From Gammaproteobacteria bacterium (GTDB lineage Bacteria > Pseudomonadota > Gammaproteobacteria > Tenderiales > Tenderiaceae): DNA of 7,043 nt. Positions 6,432 through 7,043 of the stretch are shown here, one piece after another. The stretch spans positions 1-7,043 of the forward strand of contig JALTMR010000137.1 of assembly GCA_027001525.1 (NCBI GenBank), given 5' to 3'. The position numbers and the translations under genes are program-made. The notes under the pieces were generated by a model, which was not told the origin of the DNA, did no database searches, and saw only the letters and a program-made list of their open reading frames with translations. Every line of letters starts with the position of its first letter. Position 1 is the stretch's first letter.

Positions 6432-6440
6432 TGATAAAAT
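6432..6440 (+). promoter_or_regulatory. Extended -10 promoter element for thiS
   Basis: TGATAAAAT matches the extended -10 form TGnTATAAT with one mismatch. No good -35 lies 17 bases upstream, which is common for extended -10 promoters. Transcription would start near 6447 and give a leader of about 55 bases before thiS. Confidence 0.45.
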
Positions 6441-6502
6441 GCGCTCCTTTTTTTGATGTGGTCGATCCTGGGGTCGCCGATTGTTAATTGTGTGGAGAGG
6501 GT

Positions 6503-6703
6503 ATGGAGATTGTTATTAACGGTGAGTCGCGTGAGGTAGTGCAGGGCTACACAGTGGCACAACTGATTGCCGATCAGGGTCTGGCGGGGCGGCGTTTGGC
6601 GGTGGAGGTCAATCGAGAGATTGTGCCGCGCAGCAGCCATGCGGCGCATCAGCTGCAAGCGGGCGATCACGTAGAGATTGTTCACGCCATCGGTGGTGGC
6701 TAA
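6503..6703 (+). CDS. thiS: Sulfur carrier protein ThiS
   Basis: A 66-residue ubiquitin-fold protein of normal ThiS length. Visible family marks are the N-terminal strand MEIVINGE, VAVEVNREIVPRS in the middle, LQAGDHVEIV near the end, and the C-terminal Gly-Gly (here GGG). ThiF adenylates the last glycine, which is then turned into a thiocarboxylate that gives its sulfur to ThiG to build the thiazole ring of thiamine. The ATG at 6503 is chosen because GGAGAGG (6494-6500) lies directly upstream and the protein then starts exactly at the first beta strand; an in-frame TTG at 6488 would add five unneeded residues. thiG follows after 100 bases on the same strand. Confidence 0.97.
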   Translation: MEIVINGESREVVQGYTVAQLIADQGLAGRRLAVEVNREIVPRSSHAAHQLQAGDHVEIVHAIGGG

Positions 6704-6736
6704 CTGCCTTCCGATATTTGTGTCTTCGGGTGCCTG

Positions 6737-6766
6737 TTAGAGATCACCCGTCCGAGGCGTTATAAT
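6737..6766 (+). promoter_or_regulatory. Possible separate promoter of thiG
   Basis: A consensus -10, TATAAT (6761-6766), lies 37 bases before the thiG start. The best -35 is TTAGAG (6737-6742), only three matches to TTGACA, with an 18-base spacer. thiG may therefore be transcribed both from thiS and from its own start, which would allow more ThiG than ThiS mRNA or independent control. Only the -10 is convincing. Confidence 0.4.
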
Positions 6767-6793
6767 CGCCCCCTTTCTTAGACCCCTGAAAAC

Positions 6794-6797
6794 AGGA
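6794..6797 (+). promoter_or_regulatory. Ribosome binding site that decides the thiG start
   Basis: AGGA ends six bases before the ATG at 6804 and directly touches an in-frame ATG at 6798. Only the second ATG has workable spacing, so 6804 is the preferred thiG start. Confidence 0.5.
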
Positions 6798-6803
6798 ATG
6801 ACT

Positions 6804-7043
6804 ATGTCGGATACAGCGCAACTGGGTGGGAATGACCCTTTGATTATTGGCGGTACAGAGTTTGACTCCCGCCTGTTGGTGGGGTCGGGTAAGTACAAGG
6901 ATCTGGAAGAGACTCGTCTGGCCACCGAGGCCAGTGGCGCGGAGATTATTACCGTGGCGATTCGCCGGACCAACATCGGCCAGAACCCCGATGAGCCCAA
7001 CCTGCTGGATGTGGTGCCCCCCAGCAAATACACCATATTGCCC
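6804..7043 (+). CDS. thiG: Thiazole synthase ThiG, 3'-truncated by the window edge
   Basis: The first 80 codons of thiG. After a short N-terminal extension, [19 protein letters not shown] (13-31) is the typical ThiG opening, followed by a helix with [18 protein letters not shown] and an IRRTN motif. The protein is a (beta/alpha)8 barrel that condenses 1-deoxyxylulose 5-phosphate, dehydroglycine or iminoglycine and ThiS-thiocarboxylate into the thiamine thiazole. The sequence stops at ILP, just before the expected NTAG segment, so the Schiff-base lysine and phosphate-binding loops are outside the window. Start ATG 6804 is preferred to ATG 6798 on ribosome-site spacing. It is in the usual thiS-thiG order. 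Confidence 0.96.
   Translation, partial: MSDTAQLGGNDPLIIGGTEFDSRLLVGSGKYKDLEETRLATEASGAEIITVAIRRTNIGQNPDEPNLLDVVPPSKYTILP

Larger units (their letters stand above)
6293..6502. other. Divergent intergenic region between the envelope operon and thiS
   Basis: A 210-base region that must hold the start signals for the - strand operon and for thiS on the + strand. It contains an AT-rich patch (about 6371-6400), a perfect inverted repeat (6359-6375) and an extended -10 element for thiS (6432-6440). No convincing -35/-10 pair was found for the operon; a poor -10 candidate (TATCAA on the - strand) lies inside the AT-rich patch. I see no TPP riboswitch. Confidence 0.6.

Noticed and set aside
6371..6685. 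A 104-codon - strand open frame opposite thiS
   Set aside because: It covers thiS and its promoter region, and has no recognisable domain or ribosome binding site.
6727..6750. CGGGTG/CACCCG hairpin between thiS and thiG
   Set aside because: A six-base stem with a 12-base loop and no T run. It is too weak to call a terminator or attenuator.
6737..7036. A 99-codon - strand open frame opposite thiG
   Set aside because: The + strand is clearly thiG; the opposite frame has no family likeness or start signal.

Overview
The window looks like chromosomal DNA of a gammaproteobacterium. The evidence is a thiS-thiG pair in the usual order, a tRNA-Gly(CCC) gene with its CCA end encoded and a sequence close to Escherichia coli glyU, moderately high GC, Shine-Dalgarno sites, and a diderm envelope gene set (signal peptide plus outer-membrane barrel). 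The genus cannot be told from the sequence.

Layout. Left end, + strand: the 3' part of a small membrane/zinc-ribbon gene, then a 33-residue hydrophobic ORF with a good ribosome binding site. A strong hairpin terminator at 458-484 works in both directions. To its right everything up to 6292 is on the - strand. Reading in the direction of transcription there are four overlapping genes: a membrane protein with a periplasmic transglutaminase-like domain and seven C-terminal helices (6292-4652), a RimK-related ATP-grasp ligase of the alpha-L-glutamate-ligase-like family (4655-3714), a membrane-anchored protein with about 16 TPR units (3724-1793), and an outer-membrane beta-barrel protein (1809-616). 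tRNA-Gly(CCC) follows 46 bases downstream on the same strand. Right end, + strand: a 210-base divergent intergenic region, thiS, and the first 80 codons of thiG, cut by the window edge.

How the genes fit together. The three internal junctions of the four-gene unit are overlaps of 4, 11 and 17 bases, so it is almost certainly one translationally coupled operon. The predicted locations span the envelope: a cytoplasmic amide-bond ligase, an inner-membrane protein exposing a papain-fold domain to the periplasm, a periplasmic TPR scaffold anchored in the inner membrane, and an outer-membrane barrel. The ligase and the 7TM-transglutaminase are a known conserved pair of unknown substrate. Their coupling here to a long TPR scaffold and a barrel suggests a machine that makes, moves or attaches a peptide- or amino-acid-containing product across the envelope. 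This is the candidate undescribed system of the window. The transglutaminase domain belongs to families whose names call it inactive, but Cys, His and Asp are all present at the catalytic positions here. thiS and thiG are ordinary thiamine-thiazole biosynthesis genes.
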